Shown here one piece after another: positions 39,331-47,902 of a DNA stretch of 64,000 nucleotides (position 1 is its first letter; each line of letters opens with the position of its first letter). The DNA comes from Lactococcus paracarnosus. GTDB lineage: Bacteria; Bacillota; Bacilli; Lactobacillales; Streptococcaceae. Below the pieces are notes generated by a model that saw only the letters and a program-made list of their open reading frames with translations, was not told the DNA's origin and searched no databases. The stretch spans positions 248,001 through 312,000 of the forward strand of contig NZ_CP017195.1 in NCBI RefSeq assembly GCF_006770285.1. The letters run 5' to 3'. Made by a program: the position numbers and the translations under genes.

Positions 39331-40761
39331 ATGAATTTTGAAACAGTCATCGGACTTGAAGTCCATGTTGAGTTGAATACGAACTCAAAAATCTTCTCAC
39401 CAGCTCCAGCTCATTTTGGTGAGGGACCAAATGCCAATACCAATATTGTCGATTGGAGTTTTCCTGGTGTTTTACCAGTCATGAATAAAGGGGTTATCGA
39501 GTCGGGGATTAAAGCCTCACTTGCCCTAAACATGGCGATCCATCAAGACATGCACTTTGACCGTAAAAACTATTTTTACCCAGATAACCCCAAAGCTTAC
39601 CAAATCTCACAATTTGATGAACCGATTGGCTATAATGGCACGATTGAAATTGAACTTGAAGATGGCACGAAAAAGACCTTACGGATTGAACGGGCGCATC
39701 TAGAAGAAGATGCTGGTAAAAATACACATGGTACAGACGGCTATTCTTATGTCGATTTGAACCGTCAAGGTGTCCCACTTATCGAGATTGTATCAGAAGC
39801 TGATATGCGCTCACCTGAAGAAGCCTACGCTTACTTGACGGCGATTAAAGAAATTATCCAGTATACTGGCATTTCTGACGTCAAGATGGAAGAAGGCTCA
39901 ATGCGTTGTGATGCCAATATCTCACTTCGTCCTTATGGGCAAGAAGAATTTGGTACGAAAACAGAATTGAAAAACTTGAATTCCTTTAACTTTGTTCGCA
40001 AAGGTTTGGAATATGAAGTTGCCCGCCAAGCAAAAGTATTGCGTTCAGGTGGTGTCATTCAACAAGAAACACGTCGCTATGATGAAAAAACGGGCGAAAC
40101 AACCTTGATGCGTGTCAAAGAAGGGTCGTCAGATTACCGTTACTTCCCAGAACCTGATCTACCACGCTTTGAAATCTCGGATGAATGGATTGATGAAGTT
40201 CGTCAAACGTTACCAGAATTTCCAAAGGCGCGTCGTGCCAGATACATCGCTGAGTTAGACTTATCTGACTACGATGCAGCACAATTGACTGCGTCTAAAG
40301 AAACAGCTGATTTCTTTGAAGCTGCGATCGTTGCCGGTGCAGATGCCAAACTTGCATCAAACTGGTTGCAAGGTGAAGTCGCGCAATATCTCAATGCTGA
40401 AGGTAAAAAACTATCAGAAATCGGCTTAACACCTGAAAACTTGACTGAAATGATCCAGTTAATTTCAGATGGTACGATCTCATCAAAAATCGCTAAAAAA
40501 GTATTTGTTGAGTTAGCTAAAAACGGTGGCTCTGCGGATGCCTTCGTTAAAAAAGCTGGCTTGATCCAAATCTCAGATCCAGCTGTTCTAATCCCAATCA
40601 TATCAGATGTATTGGCTAAAAATGAAAAAGCGGTTGCTGACTATAAAGGTGGCAACAAAAATTCTGCTAAAGCCTTAATCGGTCAACTGATGAAAGCAAC
40701 TAAAGGACAAGCTAATCCACAAGTTGTTCAAGAACTTTTGTATGCTGAATTAGATAAATAA
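39331..40761 (+). CDS. gatB: Asp-tRNA(Asn)/Glu-tRNA(Gln) amidotransferase subunit B
   Basis: A 476-residue subunit that binds the tRNA and activates the misattached Glu or Asp with ATP. Starts with [21 protein letters not shown]; the kinase core has [18 protein letters not shown] and [10 protein letters not shown]; the C-terminal YqeY-like tail (about 410-476) contacts tRNA. It closes the gatCAB operon, followed by a bidirectional terminator at 40787. Confidence 0.97.
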   Translation: MNFETVIGLEVHVELNTNSKIFSPAPAHFGEGPNANTNIVDWSFPGVLPVMNKGVIESGIKASLALNMAIHQDMHFDRKNYFYPDNPKAYQISQFDEPIGYNGTIEIELEDGTKKTLRIERAHLEEDAGKNTHGTDGYSYVDLNRQGVPLIEIVSEADMRSPEEAYAYLTAIKEIIQYTGISDVKMEEGSMRCDANISLRPYGQEEFGTKTELKNLNSFNFVRKGLEYEVARQAKVLRSGGVIQQETRRYDEKTGETTLMRVKEGSSDYRYFPEPDLPRFEISDEWIDEVRQTLPEFPKARRARYIAELDLSDYDAAQLTASKETADFFEAAIVAGADAKLASNWLQGEVAQYLNAEGKKLSEIGLTPENLTEMIQLISDGTISSKIAKKVFVELAKNGGSADAFVKKAGLIQISDPAVLIPIISDVLAKNEKAVADYKGGNKNSAKALIGQLMKATKGQANPQVVQELLYAELDK

Positions 40762-40786
40762 GTAATAAATTGGCTAGAAAAAGCTA

Positions 40787-40828
40787 AAAAAGCTCGGAAA
40801 TCGTGTGTTCACGATCTCTGAGCTTTTT
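40787..40828. terminator. Bidirectional terminator after gatB
   Basis: AAAAAGCTC and ATCGTG on the left pair with CACGAT and GAGCTTTTT on the right around a short loop. It also fits the end of the minus-strand monooxygenase gene. Confidence 0.85.
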
Positions 40829-40848
40829 ATTTTGTGATGAAAACTTGT

Positions 40849-41133
40849 TTATTTTTCTGAACTGACCACAACACGAAGGTCTTCAACAAGAAATTGTTTA
40901 ATCTCACCAGCAAATGTTTTGAAGTGGGCACTTTCATTATGAGCAGCGATAGCTGTCTCATTTTCCCAGTTTTCGATGATGACAAATTTCGTGTCATCTT
41001 TTGGATCAGCGAACAAGTTGTAAAACTGAGCGCCGGCTTCTTTTTGAGAGTGAGAGACTAAGACGTCCATCGCTGCTAAATAAGCATCTCTTTGTTCTTT
41101 TTTGATATGGAAAAATACATTAATGACGATCAT
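40849..41133 (-). CDS. ABM-domain putative monooxygenase
   Basis: A 94-residue ferredoxin-like-fold protein. MIVINVFFHIKKEQRDAYLAAMDVLV at the start, FYNLFADPKDDTKFVIIENWENETAIAAHNESAHFKTF in the middle fit the antibiotic biosynthesis monooxygenase (ABM/YgiN) family, which includes quinol monooxygenases. The family motif WxxxxAxxxHxxxxHF is present in slightly varied form. The substrate is unknown. The ribosome binding site AAGGGG is close to the start. It stands alone, facing gatB across a terminator. Confidence 0.85.
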   Translation of the reverse strand: MIVINVFFHIKKEQRDAYLAAMDVLVSHSQKEAGAQFYNLFADPKDDTKFVIIENWENETAIAAHNESAHFKTFAGEIKQFLVEDLRVVVSSEK

Positions 41134-41307
41134 TTTCGACCCCTTTTCTTAGATGAAAGTTCATTATACAATGTTTTTCAGTAGAAGTAAACTATTTGAA
41201 ATCTGCTAAAATCAGACGAATTATTATCCTTTTACAGCTTGACAGTGAGGACAGTGGCTAGCAGGGGTTGTATTTTAAAAGAATAGGAGGTAGACTTATA
41301 GATAAGC

Positions 41308-41355
41308 AGTACTATGAGCCAGTACTGATTGCTTAACCAGTTATTGAGAACTGGT
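41308..41355 (+). promoter_or_regulatory. Two tandem hairpins before the DUF6440 gene
   Basis: CAGTACT pairs with AGTACTG, and ACCAGTT with AACTGGT (7 bp each). The second ends 3 nt before the ribosome binding site AAGGAG. There is no T run, so they are leader structures rather than terminators. A further AGGAGG at 41285 has no start codon in good position. Confidence 0.5.
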
Positions 41356-41367
41356 AGAAGGAGAATT

Positions 41368-41598
41368 ATGTTGACAAAACAGGAGATAAAAGGCCGTTTT
41401 GAGCGGACAACTGGCGGTGCATTTCAAGGCATTGACATCATCACAGATAAAGCAACAGGTGTCCAGTATTTATTGGCTAGTAAAGACACAGGGTGTGGCC
41501 TAACGCCCTTGATAGATGCTGAAGGGAAACCTGTGATAGCAGCTAGATCAGAAATGAACTCAAAGGCCGTAAGTGATCAAACGATCTCCCCTTTTTGA
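41368..41598 (+). CDS. DUF6440 family protein
   Basis: A 76-residue protein. RFERTTGGAFQGIDIITDKATGVQYLLASKDTGCGLTPLIDAEGKPVI matches the compact DUF6440 core (a conserved xDxxTGVxYL segment with a GxGLTPLxDxxGxP end). Function is unknown. The start at 41368 has AAGGAGAA 6 nt upstream; a longer frame from 41329 would run through the hairpins. A terminator follows before polA. Confidence 0.75.
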   Translation: MLTKQEIKGRFERTTGGAFQGIDIITDKATGVQYLLASKDTGCGLTPLIDAEGKPVIAARSEMNSKAVSDQTISPF

Positions 41599-41674
41599 CC
41601 AGAGCGTCTTTGGCTGGTCTGCTGCTCGCGAAAAATAAGCGCGTTTATATCTTCTTCACTAACTAAGTATACTA

Positions 41675-41705
41675 ACCCCATCTTGAATGAGATGGGTCTT
41701 TTTAT
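41675..41705 (+). terminator. Terminator between the DUF6440 gene and polA
   Basis: CCCATC and GATGGG form the stem around TTGAAT, followed by CTTTTT. Its T run lies immediately before the polA -10 element. Confidence 0.7.
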
Positions 41706-41713
41706 GTTAAAAT
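41705..41713 (+). promoter_or_regulatory. Extended -10 of polA, leaderless type
   Basis: TGTTAAAAT ends exactly 6 nt before the polA ATG. No Shine-Dalgarno is present, so the transcript should begin at the start codon. Confidence 0.65.
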
Positions 41714-41719
41714 AGAGAC

Positions 41720-44335
41720 ATGACAAATACAGAAAAAAACTTACTCTTAATCGATGGCTCCTCAATCGCCTTTCGTGCTTTTTTTGCACTTTATACACAG
41801 ATTGATCGTTTTGTTGCACCATCAGGTTTGCATACAAATGCCATTTTTGCCTTTCATACCATGTTACGAAATGTCTTAGATAAGGTGCAACCGACCCATG
41901 TCTTGGTTGCTTTTGATGCTGGGAAAACGACCTTTAGAACTGAGATGTTTGCAGACTACAAAGCAGGCCGTGCTAAGACCCCAGATGAATTTAGAGAACA
42001 GATGCCTTTTATTAAGGAAATGCTTGCAGCACAAGGGATTACCCATTATGATCTAGCTAATTTTGAAGCAGATGATATTATCGGCACCTTGGCAACGCAG
42101 GCTGAAAAAGCAGGCTTTGACAAAGTTACAGTCGTATCTGGTGACCGAGATTTAACCCAATTAACGACAGAGAAAACAACGGTTGAAATCACGATCAAGG
42201 GAGTTGCGGAACTTGAGACTTATACACCAGCCTATCTGAATGAAAAACTTGGCTTAACGACTGAACAATTTATTGATTTAAAAGCCCTGATGGGAGATAA
42301 ATCAGATAATATTCCGGGTGTGACAAAAATCGGTGAAAAGACGGGTATTAAACTCTTGCTGGAGTATGGGTCTTTAGCAGGTATATATGATCATGTTGAT
42401 CAGATGAAGACCTCTAAAATGAAAGAGAATCTGATCAATGATCGTGAGCAAGCCTTCCTATCAAGGGAGCTTGCAACGATTGATTTGGATTCACCTATCA
42501 AAATCGGCCTTGATGATACGCTTTATCAGGGTGCTGACTACGATAAACTCAAAGCCTTCTATAAGGAAATGGGCTTCCATAAATTCCTAGAAGACTTGGA
42601 AGGTGTGACAGAAAAAGTTGTTGAAGTCATTGAGTTTACTGTGATAACTGATAAACCAAGCCCTGATATGTTCCATGAGGATCAATTCTTCTATCTAGAA
42701 ATTTTAGGAGATGACTATCATCGGGATGAGATTATTGGCTTTGCTTGGGGAGATGACAAACAGATCTATGTGGCCAAAGATACAAGCCTGCTAGCAGCTA
42801 TCTCTTTCCCTAAAAATACATTTGACTTCAAGAAAAACAAAGTCTTACTCGCGCGTCAAGGGATCGATTATCCACTGGTTTGTTTTGATACCATGCTGGC
42901 TAAATATCTTTACTCGACGATTGAGAATAATAAAATCTCAACCATCGCTGATTTGTTTGGCTATGATTTAGCTGATGATGAACTAGTCTATGGTAAGGGG
43001 GCCAAGCGTGCTGTGCCAGAAGATGCCGTTTTGTTTGACCATCTGGCTAGGAAAATAGCTGCTCTTGTTAAAACAAAAGCGCCATTAGTCGATAAATTGC
43101 GAGAAAATGACCAAGAAAAACTCTTGTCTGATATCGAATTGCCTCTAGCAAATGTCCTGGCTAAGATGGAAATCACAGGGATCAAAGTGTCTGGTGGTGT
43201 CCTAAGCGAGATTGGGTTAGAAAATGAGCAAGTTATCAAGGCCTTAACGGCAGAGATTTATGAGCTTGCGGGTGAACCATTTAATATTAATTCTCCTAAG
43301 CAATTGGGCGTCATCTTATTTGAAAAAATGGGTTTACCTGTCATCAAAAAAACAAAGACGGGTTATTCGACAGCTGTTGATGTACTTGAACAACTCGCAG
43401 CTCAAGCGCCGATTGTAGATAAAATTTTAAAATTCCGTCAGATTTCTAAAATTCAGTCTACCTATGTGACCGGACTCCTAGGTGAAATCATGGCAGATGG
43501 CAAGATTCATACGCGCTATGTTCAGGACTTGACGCAAACAGGTCGGTTATCTAGTGTCCAACCTAATTTACAAAATATTCCAGTTCGTTTGCCCGAGGGA
43601 CGTAAAATTCGCAAAGCCTTTCTTCCGGAAAATGCAGACTCAGTTTTGCTATCAAGCGACTATTCACAGATTGAGTTGCGCGTGTTGGCCCATATCTCAG
43701 GGGATGAACATCTGATTTCAGCCTTCCAAAAAGGTGCTGATATTCATACGTCAACTGCCATGCGTGTATTTGGTATCGACAAGCCAGAAGATGTGACAGC
43801 AAATGATCGTCGCAATGCTAAAGCGGTCAACTTTGGTGTGGTTTATGGCATCTCAGACTTTGGCCTATCTAATAATCTGGGTATTTCTAGGAAAGCAGCC
43901 AAGACCTATATTGATACTTATTTTGAACGCTATCCAGATATCAAAAACTACATGGAAAATAGTGTTCGCACTGCTAAAGACAAAGGCTATGTCGAAACAC
44001 TTTATCACAGACGTCGCAATCTGCCAGATATCAACGCTAGAAATTTCTCTGTTCGGTCATTTGCTGAACGGACGGCAATTAATAGTCCGATTCAAGGCTC
44101 AGCAGCTGATATTCTTAAAGTCGCGATGATTAACTTGGACAAAGCCTTACAAGCCGGTAACTATCAGGCTAAAATGTTACTTCAGGTACACGATGAAATT
44201 GTCTTAGATGTACCCAATGAAGAGCTTTCAGAGATACAAGCACTCGTTAAGTCAACGATGGAGGATGCGATTTCTCTCGCTGTTCCGTTACTAGTTGATG
44301 AAAACAGTGGCAAGACTTGGTATGAAGCTAAATAG
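41720..44335 (+). CDS. polA: DNA polymerase I
   Basis: An 871-residue family A polymerase for gap filling and Okazaki fragment maturation. Residues 1-290 are the 5'-3' exonuclease (LLIDGSSIAFRAFFAL start, HHH region ALMGDKSDNIPGV). The middle domain (about 300-470) lacks the DxE catalytic residues of a proofreading exonuclease (it reads FYLEILG), as in other Gram-positive PolA. The polymerase has motif A DYSQIELRVLAHIS, motif B RNAKAVNFGVVYGIS and motif C QVHDEIVLDVP. The ATG directly follows a -10 element with no ribosome binding site. Confidence 0.97.
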   Translation: MTNTEKNLLLIDGSSIAFRAFFALYTQIDRFVAPSGLHTNAIFAFHTMLRNVLDKVQPTHVLVAFDAGKTTFRTEMFADYKAGRAKTPDEFREQMPFIKEMLAAQGITHYDLANFEADDIIGTLATQAEKAGFDKVTVVSGDRDLTQLTTEKTTVEITIKGVAELETYTPAYLNEKLGLTTEQFIDLKALMGDKSDNIPGVTKIGEKTGIKLLLEYGSLAGIYDHVDQMKTSKMKENLINDREQAFLSRELATIDLDSPIKIGLDDTLYQGADYDKLKAFYKEMGFHKFLEDLEGVTEKVVEVIEFTVITDKPSPDMFHEDQFFYLEILGDDYHRDEIIGFAWGDDKQIYVAKDTSLLAAISFPKNTFDFKKNKVLLARQGIDYPLVCFDTMLAKYLYSTIENNKISTIADLFGYDLADDELVYGKGAKRAVPEDAVLFDHLARKIAALVKTKAPLVDKLRENDQEKLLSDIELPLANVLAKMEITGIKVSGGVLSEIGLENEQVIKALTAEIYELAGEPFNINSPKQLGVILFEKMGLPVIKKTKTGYSTAVDVLEQLAAQAPIVDKILKFRQISKIQSTYVTGLLGEIMADGKIHTRYVQDLTQTGRLSSVQPNLQNIPVRLPEGRKIRKAFLPENADSVLLSSDYSQIELRVLAHISGDEHLISAFQKGADIHTSTAMRVFGIDKPEDVTANDRRNAKAVNFGVVYGISDFGLSNNLGISRKAAKTYIDTYFERYPDIKNYMENSVRTAKDKGYVETLYHRRRNLPDINARNFSVRSFAERTAINSPIQGSAADILKVAMINLDKALQAGNYQAKMLLQVHDEIVLDVPNEELSEIQALVKSTMEDAISLAVPLLVDENSGKTWYEAK

Positions 44336-44342
44336 GTGTAAA

Positions 44343-44370
44343 AAAAATCAGACTTCAAAGTCTGATTTTT
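44343..44370. terminator. Bidirectional terminator after polA
   Basis: AAAAATCAGACTT and its complement form a 13-bp stem with a two-base loop region; T runs on both strands. It serves polA (+) and the DUF1129 gene (-). Confidence 0.9.
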
Positions 44371-44387
44371 GCTATGTTGTTAAGCGC

Positions 44388-45059
44388 TTATTTCCTAACA
44401 GGTTGTGTTGCCATGGCAGATTTGATATGGTATTTACGTTTAAGTAGGTACCTACCGCCAAGTGAAATCAAACCTATTGCTAGCATGATATAATTATTTA
44501 GCGTAAAATTAATCGTTTTAGGTAATAAGGATGTTAAACTGAAGATGGCAATCCAAGCCACAATGGCTAAGGTCAGAAGTGCCATTGCTTTAAAACTAGG
44601 TCTTTTCTTGCCTTCGCTTTGTGGTTTGTAGACAAGACGAAACATGAGATAGATGACAAAACCAGCCGCAAAGCTCATAGTAACTAGTGTGATAATACCA
44701 TATGAGATTGCACTTTTGCTAAAGAGTGACATCACACCATTTAAAATGGCAATAAATCCGAGCATTAAGAGGGAACTGTCAACCCACATCAAAACAGGTG
44801 TTTCATTGCTGTTTTTATCCACTTTACTGCTATTTTTATTAGCGATTTTTGGCGCATATGTCGCAGTGAATTCTGAAGGCGTACCTAGAATATCTTTAGC
44901 AAGAATCCGTTGCTCCTGCGCTTCGACAATCTGTGGGAGAATCTCAGATAAGATGACTTTAATTTCTTCGTCTGATTTACCTATTTTAACAAGTTCACGT
45001 GTGATCACATGAACATATTCACTATTTTTTGCTGTTAACTGTTCGATATAATTTTCCAT
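44388..45059 (-). CDS. DUF1129 family membrane protein
   Basis: A 223-residue protein. The N-terminal soluble part (1-85) is helical with NSEYVHVITREL and ILGTPSEFTATYAP, and four membrane segments follow (about 92-113, 119-141, 158-180, 186-204). This is the DUF1129 pattern seen in streptococci and lactobacilli. Function is unknown. No Shine-Dalgarno is visible; instead an extended -10 (TGTTAGAAT) lies 6 nt before the ATG, pointing to a leaderless mRNA. Confidence 0.82.
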   Translation of the reverse strand: MENYIEQLTAKNSEYVHVITRELVKIGKSDEEIKVILSEILPQIVEAQEQRILAKDILGTPSEFTATYAPKIANKNSSKVDKNSNETPVLMWVDSSLLMLGFIAILNGVMSLFSKSAISYGIITLVTMSFAAGFVIYLMFRLVYKPQSEGKKRPSFKAMALLTLAIVAWIAIFSLTSLLPKTINFTLNNYIMLAIGLISLGGRYLLKRKYHIKSAMATQPVRK

Positions 45060-45065
45060 ATCCCT

Positions 45066-45074
45066 ATTCTAACA
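45066..45074 (-). promoter_or_regulatory. Extended -10 of the DUF1129 gene, leaderless type
   Basis: On the minus strand TGTTAGAAT ends 6 nt before the ATG at 45059, the same spacing as at recG, polA and argR. Confidence 0.6.
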
Positions 45075-45175
45075 GAAAAATCAGTATTTTTCATTACTAT
45101 CTTGGAAAATGATATCGGTTTCATGTAAGCTATCCCGCTCATTTTGCATACGAGACTGATCTTATAAAAATAAAT

Positions 45176-45215
45176 ATTTAAATCGACTTGATTTAAATGC
45201 AAAACATGGTATAAT
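45176..45215 (+). promoter_or_regulatory. rpmB promoter with overlapping inverted repeat
   Basis: TTGATT (45188-45193) and an extended -10 TGGTATAAT (hexamer 45210-45215) are 16 bp apart. ATTTAAATC and GATTTAAAT, 9-bp arms with a 5-bp gap (45176-45198), overlap the -35. This could be an operator. Confidence 0.6.
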
Positions 45216-45268
45216 GTTCTAGTATGTTATGAAATGACTAACAAAAAAAACTCGAGGAGAAATATATC

Positions 45269-45457
45269 ATGGCTAAAGTATGTTACTTTACAGGTCGTAA
45301 GACTTCATCAGCTAACAACCGTTCGCATGCAATGAACAAAACGAAAAAACAAGTGAAACCAAACTTGCAAAAAATTAAAATCGTTGAAAACGGCAAAGTT
45401 AAATCAGTATGGGCATCTGCTCGTGCACTTAAAAACCTTTCAGTTGAACGTGTTTAA
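45269..45457 (+). CDS. rpmB: 50S ribosomal protein L28
   Basis: A 62-residue basic protein with the L28 pattern [20 protein letters not shown] and [11 protein letters not shown]. It has no CxxC zinc-binding pairs, so it is the zinc-independent form. AGGAGA lies 9 nt upstream. It is monocistronic with its own promoter and a terminator at 45472. Confidence 0.97.
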   Translation: MAKVCYFTGRKTSSANNRSHAMNKTKKQVKPNLQKIKIVENGKVKSVWASARALKNLSVERV

Positions 45458-45471
45458 TTAGTATAAAATTG

Positions 45472-45497
45472 CCGTGAAATGACTTCACGGTTTTTTT
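45472..45497 (+). terminator. rpmB terminator
   Basis: CCGTGAA and TTCACGG form the stem, followed by seven T. Confidence 0.85.
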
Positions 45498-45653
45498 ATT
45501 GACCAGAATATGATAAAATGAAAAAGAGAGCATTCATTAGCTACCACATGAATTATGTGAGGCAATATGATTGGATAACTAGAAGTATGCGTGCCGCTTT
45601 TTAAATTAAGTCGGCTTGTTGATATAGGTTAGAGTGTAAAGCGAGGAAAAATT

Positions 45654-46016
45654 ATGTCTGTGACAATTAATACAAAAAATGGAACAGTTGAAATTGAAAA
45701 TGATGTTATTTCAACAATTGTTGGGGCATCAACGACTGAGATTTTTGGTGTGGTCGGTATGACAAGTAAACATGCAGTGAAAGATAATTTCAAAACACTG
45801 TTACGCCAAGAAAATTATGCCAAGGGTGTTGTGATTTCAGCAACAGATAATGGCGTTGATGTTGATATTTATGTGATTGTATCATTTGGTGTTAAAATTT
45901 CTGAAGTTGCAAAAAATGTACAAGAGCGCGTTAAATTTAATTTAGAGAACCAACTGAGTGTCACAGCAAACTCAGTTAATGTCTTTGTACAGAATGTGAA
46001 AGTGGTGGCTGATTAA
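45654..46016 (+). CDS. Asp23/Gls24 family protein (YloU-like)
   Basis: A 120-residue DUF322 protein. ISTIVGASTTEIFGVVGM near residue 17 and ISEVAKNVQERVKFNLENQ near 82 are family features. In Bacillus yloU stands directly before yloV (fakA), exactly as here with a one-base gap, so the two are a conserved pair; the link to fatty acid kinase is not explained. A leader of about 120 nt precedes it with an extended -10 near 45515. Confidence 0.9.
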   Translation: MSVTINTKNGTVEIENDVISTIVGASTTEIFGVVGMTSKHAVKDNFKTLLRQENYAKGVVISATDNGVDVDIYVIVSFGVKISEVAKNVQERVKFNLENQLSVTANSVNVFVQNVKVVAD

Positions 46017-46017
46017 T

Positions 46018-47694
46018 ATGGGAAATACAATTAATGCTGGTCAGTTTAAGGAAATGATACAGGCTGCAAGCACACGCCTAAATAGTCGTGCTGAGTATGT
46101 CAATTCTTTAAACGTTTTCCCAGTACCCGATGGTGATACCGGCACAAATATGGGTATGACGATCACAAATGGTGCCAAAGCTGTTTCTGATAAGCATGCC
46201 GAAACTGTAGGTGAAGTGGCAGCAGTTTTATCTAAAGGGCTTCTGATGGGGGCACGCGGTAACTCAGGTGTTATTTTGTCCCAAATTTTCCGTGGTTTTG
46301 GTCAAGTCATCAAAGATGAAACTGAATTTACTGGAGCAAACTTAGCAAGTGCCTTTCAAAATGGGATGGAAGTTGCTTACAAAGCAGTCATGAAACCAGT
46401 TGAAGGCACGATTTTAACGGTTGCTCGTGGTGCTGCAGCGTTTGCTGGTAAAAAAGCGACTGAATCTGATGATGCGATTGACGTACTTAAAGCAGCACTT
46501 GAGGGTGCTAAGGTTGCACTAGCTAAAACGCCAGATATGCTACCTGTCTTAAAAGAAGTTGGCGTTGTTGACTCAGGTGGTCAAGGCTTAGTCTATATCT
46601 TAGAAGGCTTTGTTGCAGCTGCAACAGGTGAATACCTAGATTCAGAAGAGTTCCAAGCGACACCTGCTGTTATGGACGAGATGGTAAATGCAGAACATCA
46701 TAAATCAGTAGCAGGTCATGTGGCCACTGAGGATATTAAGTTTGGCTACTGTACAGAAATTATGGTTGGCTTAGGTCAAGGACCTACTGTAACCAAGTCT
46801 TTTGACTATGATGAATTCCGTAATTACTTAAATGAAATCGGTGATTCACTACTTGTCGTCAATGACGATGAGATTGTTAAAGTCCATGTCCATACAGAAG
46901 ACCCTGGCATCGTCATGCAAGAAGGTCTGAAATATGGTGCTTTGGTCAAGGTTAAAGTTGATAATATGCGTGAGCAACATGATGCGCAAGTTATCAAGGA
47001 AGCAACCGCGCCTAAAAAAGCAGCTGAAATCAAGGAATTTGGTGTGATCGCCATTGCTGCCGGAGAAGGATTAGCCAAGATTTTCAAAGACATGGGTGTT
47101 GATTACGTGATTTCTGGTGGTCAAACGATGAATCCATCAACTGAGGATATCGTCAAAGCAATCGAACTTGTCAATGCGCGCAATGTCATCATTCTTCCAA
47201 ATAATAAGAATATCTTTATGGCAGCGCAATCAGCTGCGGATGTTGTTGACATTCCTGCCAAGGTCGTTGAATCTAAGACTGTATCACAAGGATTGACAGC
47301 TTTATTAGCTTTTGAAGGGAATAAAACCTTAGCCGAAAACGTAGCAGATATGACTGAAAACTTATCAGAAGTGACAAGTGGCCAGGTAACGAATGCGGTC
47401 AGAGATACAGCTATCGATGGGCTTACAATTCATGAAAATGATTGGCTTGGTATGATCGATAACAAGATTGTGATATCAGATAAAGATATGTTAGGTGTCT
47501 TAACCGAAACATTCTCTAAAATGATGGCTGCCAACGAAGACGCAGAAATCATCAGTATCTACATAGGTGCTGATGGAACACGTAAGTTAGTTGACAAACT
47601 AAGCAAAACACTTGAAGCTAGCTATCCAGATGTCGACATTGAAATTTTTGAAGGTGGACAGCCTGTTTACCCTTATCTATTTTCAGTTGAATAA
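46018..47694 (+). CDS. fakA: Fatty acid kinase catalytic subunit FakA (DAK2/YloV)
   Basis: A 558-residue kinase that phosphorylates fatty acids held by FakB (DegV) proteins. The N-terminal DhaL-like ATP domain (about 1-200) has NVFPVPDGDTGTNMGMT with the metal-binding aspartates, GARGNSGVILSQIFRGF and DSGGQGL. The C-terminal half contains the DegV-like/FakB-interacting part (ending VDIEIFEGGQPVYPYLFSVE). A DegV gene is at 23518 of this window. It is co-transcribed with the Asp23-like gene and ends at a perfect terminator. Confidence 0.95.
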   Translation: MGNTINAGQFKEMIQAASTRLNSRAEYVNSLNVFPVPDGDTGTNMGMTITNGAKAVSDKHAETVGEVAAVLSKGLLMGARGNSGVILSQIFRGFGQVIKDETEFTGANLASAFQNGMEVAYKAVMKPVEGTILTVARGAAAFAGKKATESDDAIDVLKAALEGAKVALAKTPDMLPVLKEVGVVDSGGQGLVYILEGFVAAATGEYLDSEEFQATPAVMDEMVNAEHHKSVAGHVATEDIKFGYCTEIMVGLGQGPTVTKSFDYDEFRNYLNEIGDSLLVVNDDEIVKVHVHTEDPGIVMQEGLKYGALVKVKVDNMREQHDAQVIKEATAPKKAAEIKEFGVIAIAAGEGLAKIFKDMGVDYVISGGQTMNPSTEDIVKAIELVNARNVIILPNNKNIFMAAQSAADVVDIPAKVVESKTVSQGLTALLAFEGNKTLAENVADMTENLSEVTSGQVTNAVRDTAIDGLTIHENDWLGMIDNKIVISDKDMLGVLTETFSKMMAANEDAEIISIYIGADGTRKLVDKLSKTLEASYPDVDIEIFEGGQPVYPYLFSVE

Positions 47695-47710
47695 GGTAGA
47701 AAAATAGATT

Positions 47711-47740
47711 AAGAATCAGGATATCCTGATTCTTTTTTTC
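47711..47740 (+). terminator. fakA terminator
   Basis: AAGAATCAGGAT is immediately followed by its exact complement and seven T. Confidence 0.88.
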
Positions 47741-47803
47741 TTGTCAGCCATAAAGTGAGGTCCAAATCAAGACTCAGGCATGACAAAACAATAAACAAAA
47801 TAG

Positions 47804-47852
47804 TTGAAATCGCCTTGTTCTTCTTGTATCCTTAGGTAAGAAAGCGCTTTAT
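47804..47852 (+). promoter_or_regulatory. nox promoter with cre site
   Basis: TTGAAA (47804-47809), 17 bp and an extended TGTATCCT-type -10 (hexamer 47827-47832). AAGAAAGCGCTTTAT (47838-47852) matches the catabolite-responsive element WTGAAARCGYTTWNN with one mismatch and lies at the transcription start, the position where CcpA represses. Confidence 0.7.
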
Positions 47853-47902
47853 TTGCTGAATTGTCAGTATAAGGTAGCTACTAAATAAATAAAGGAGAAA
47901 AC

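Noticed and set aside
41577..41837. Minus-strand frame of 86 residues covering the polA promoter
   Set aside because: It overlaps a terminator, the polA -10 and the polA start; no ribosome binding site and no family resemblance.
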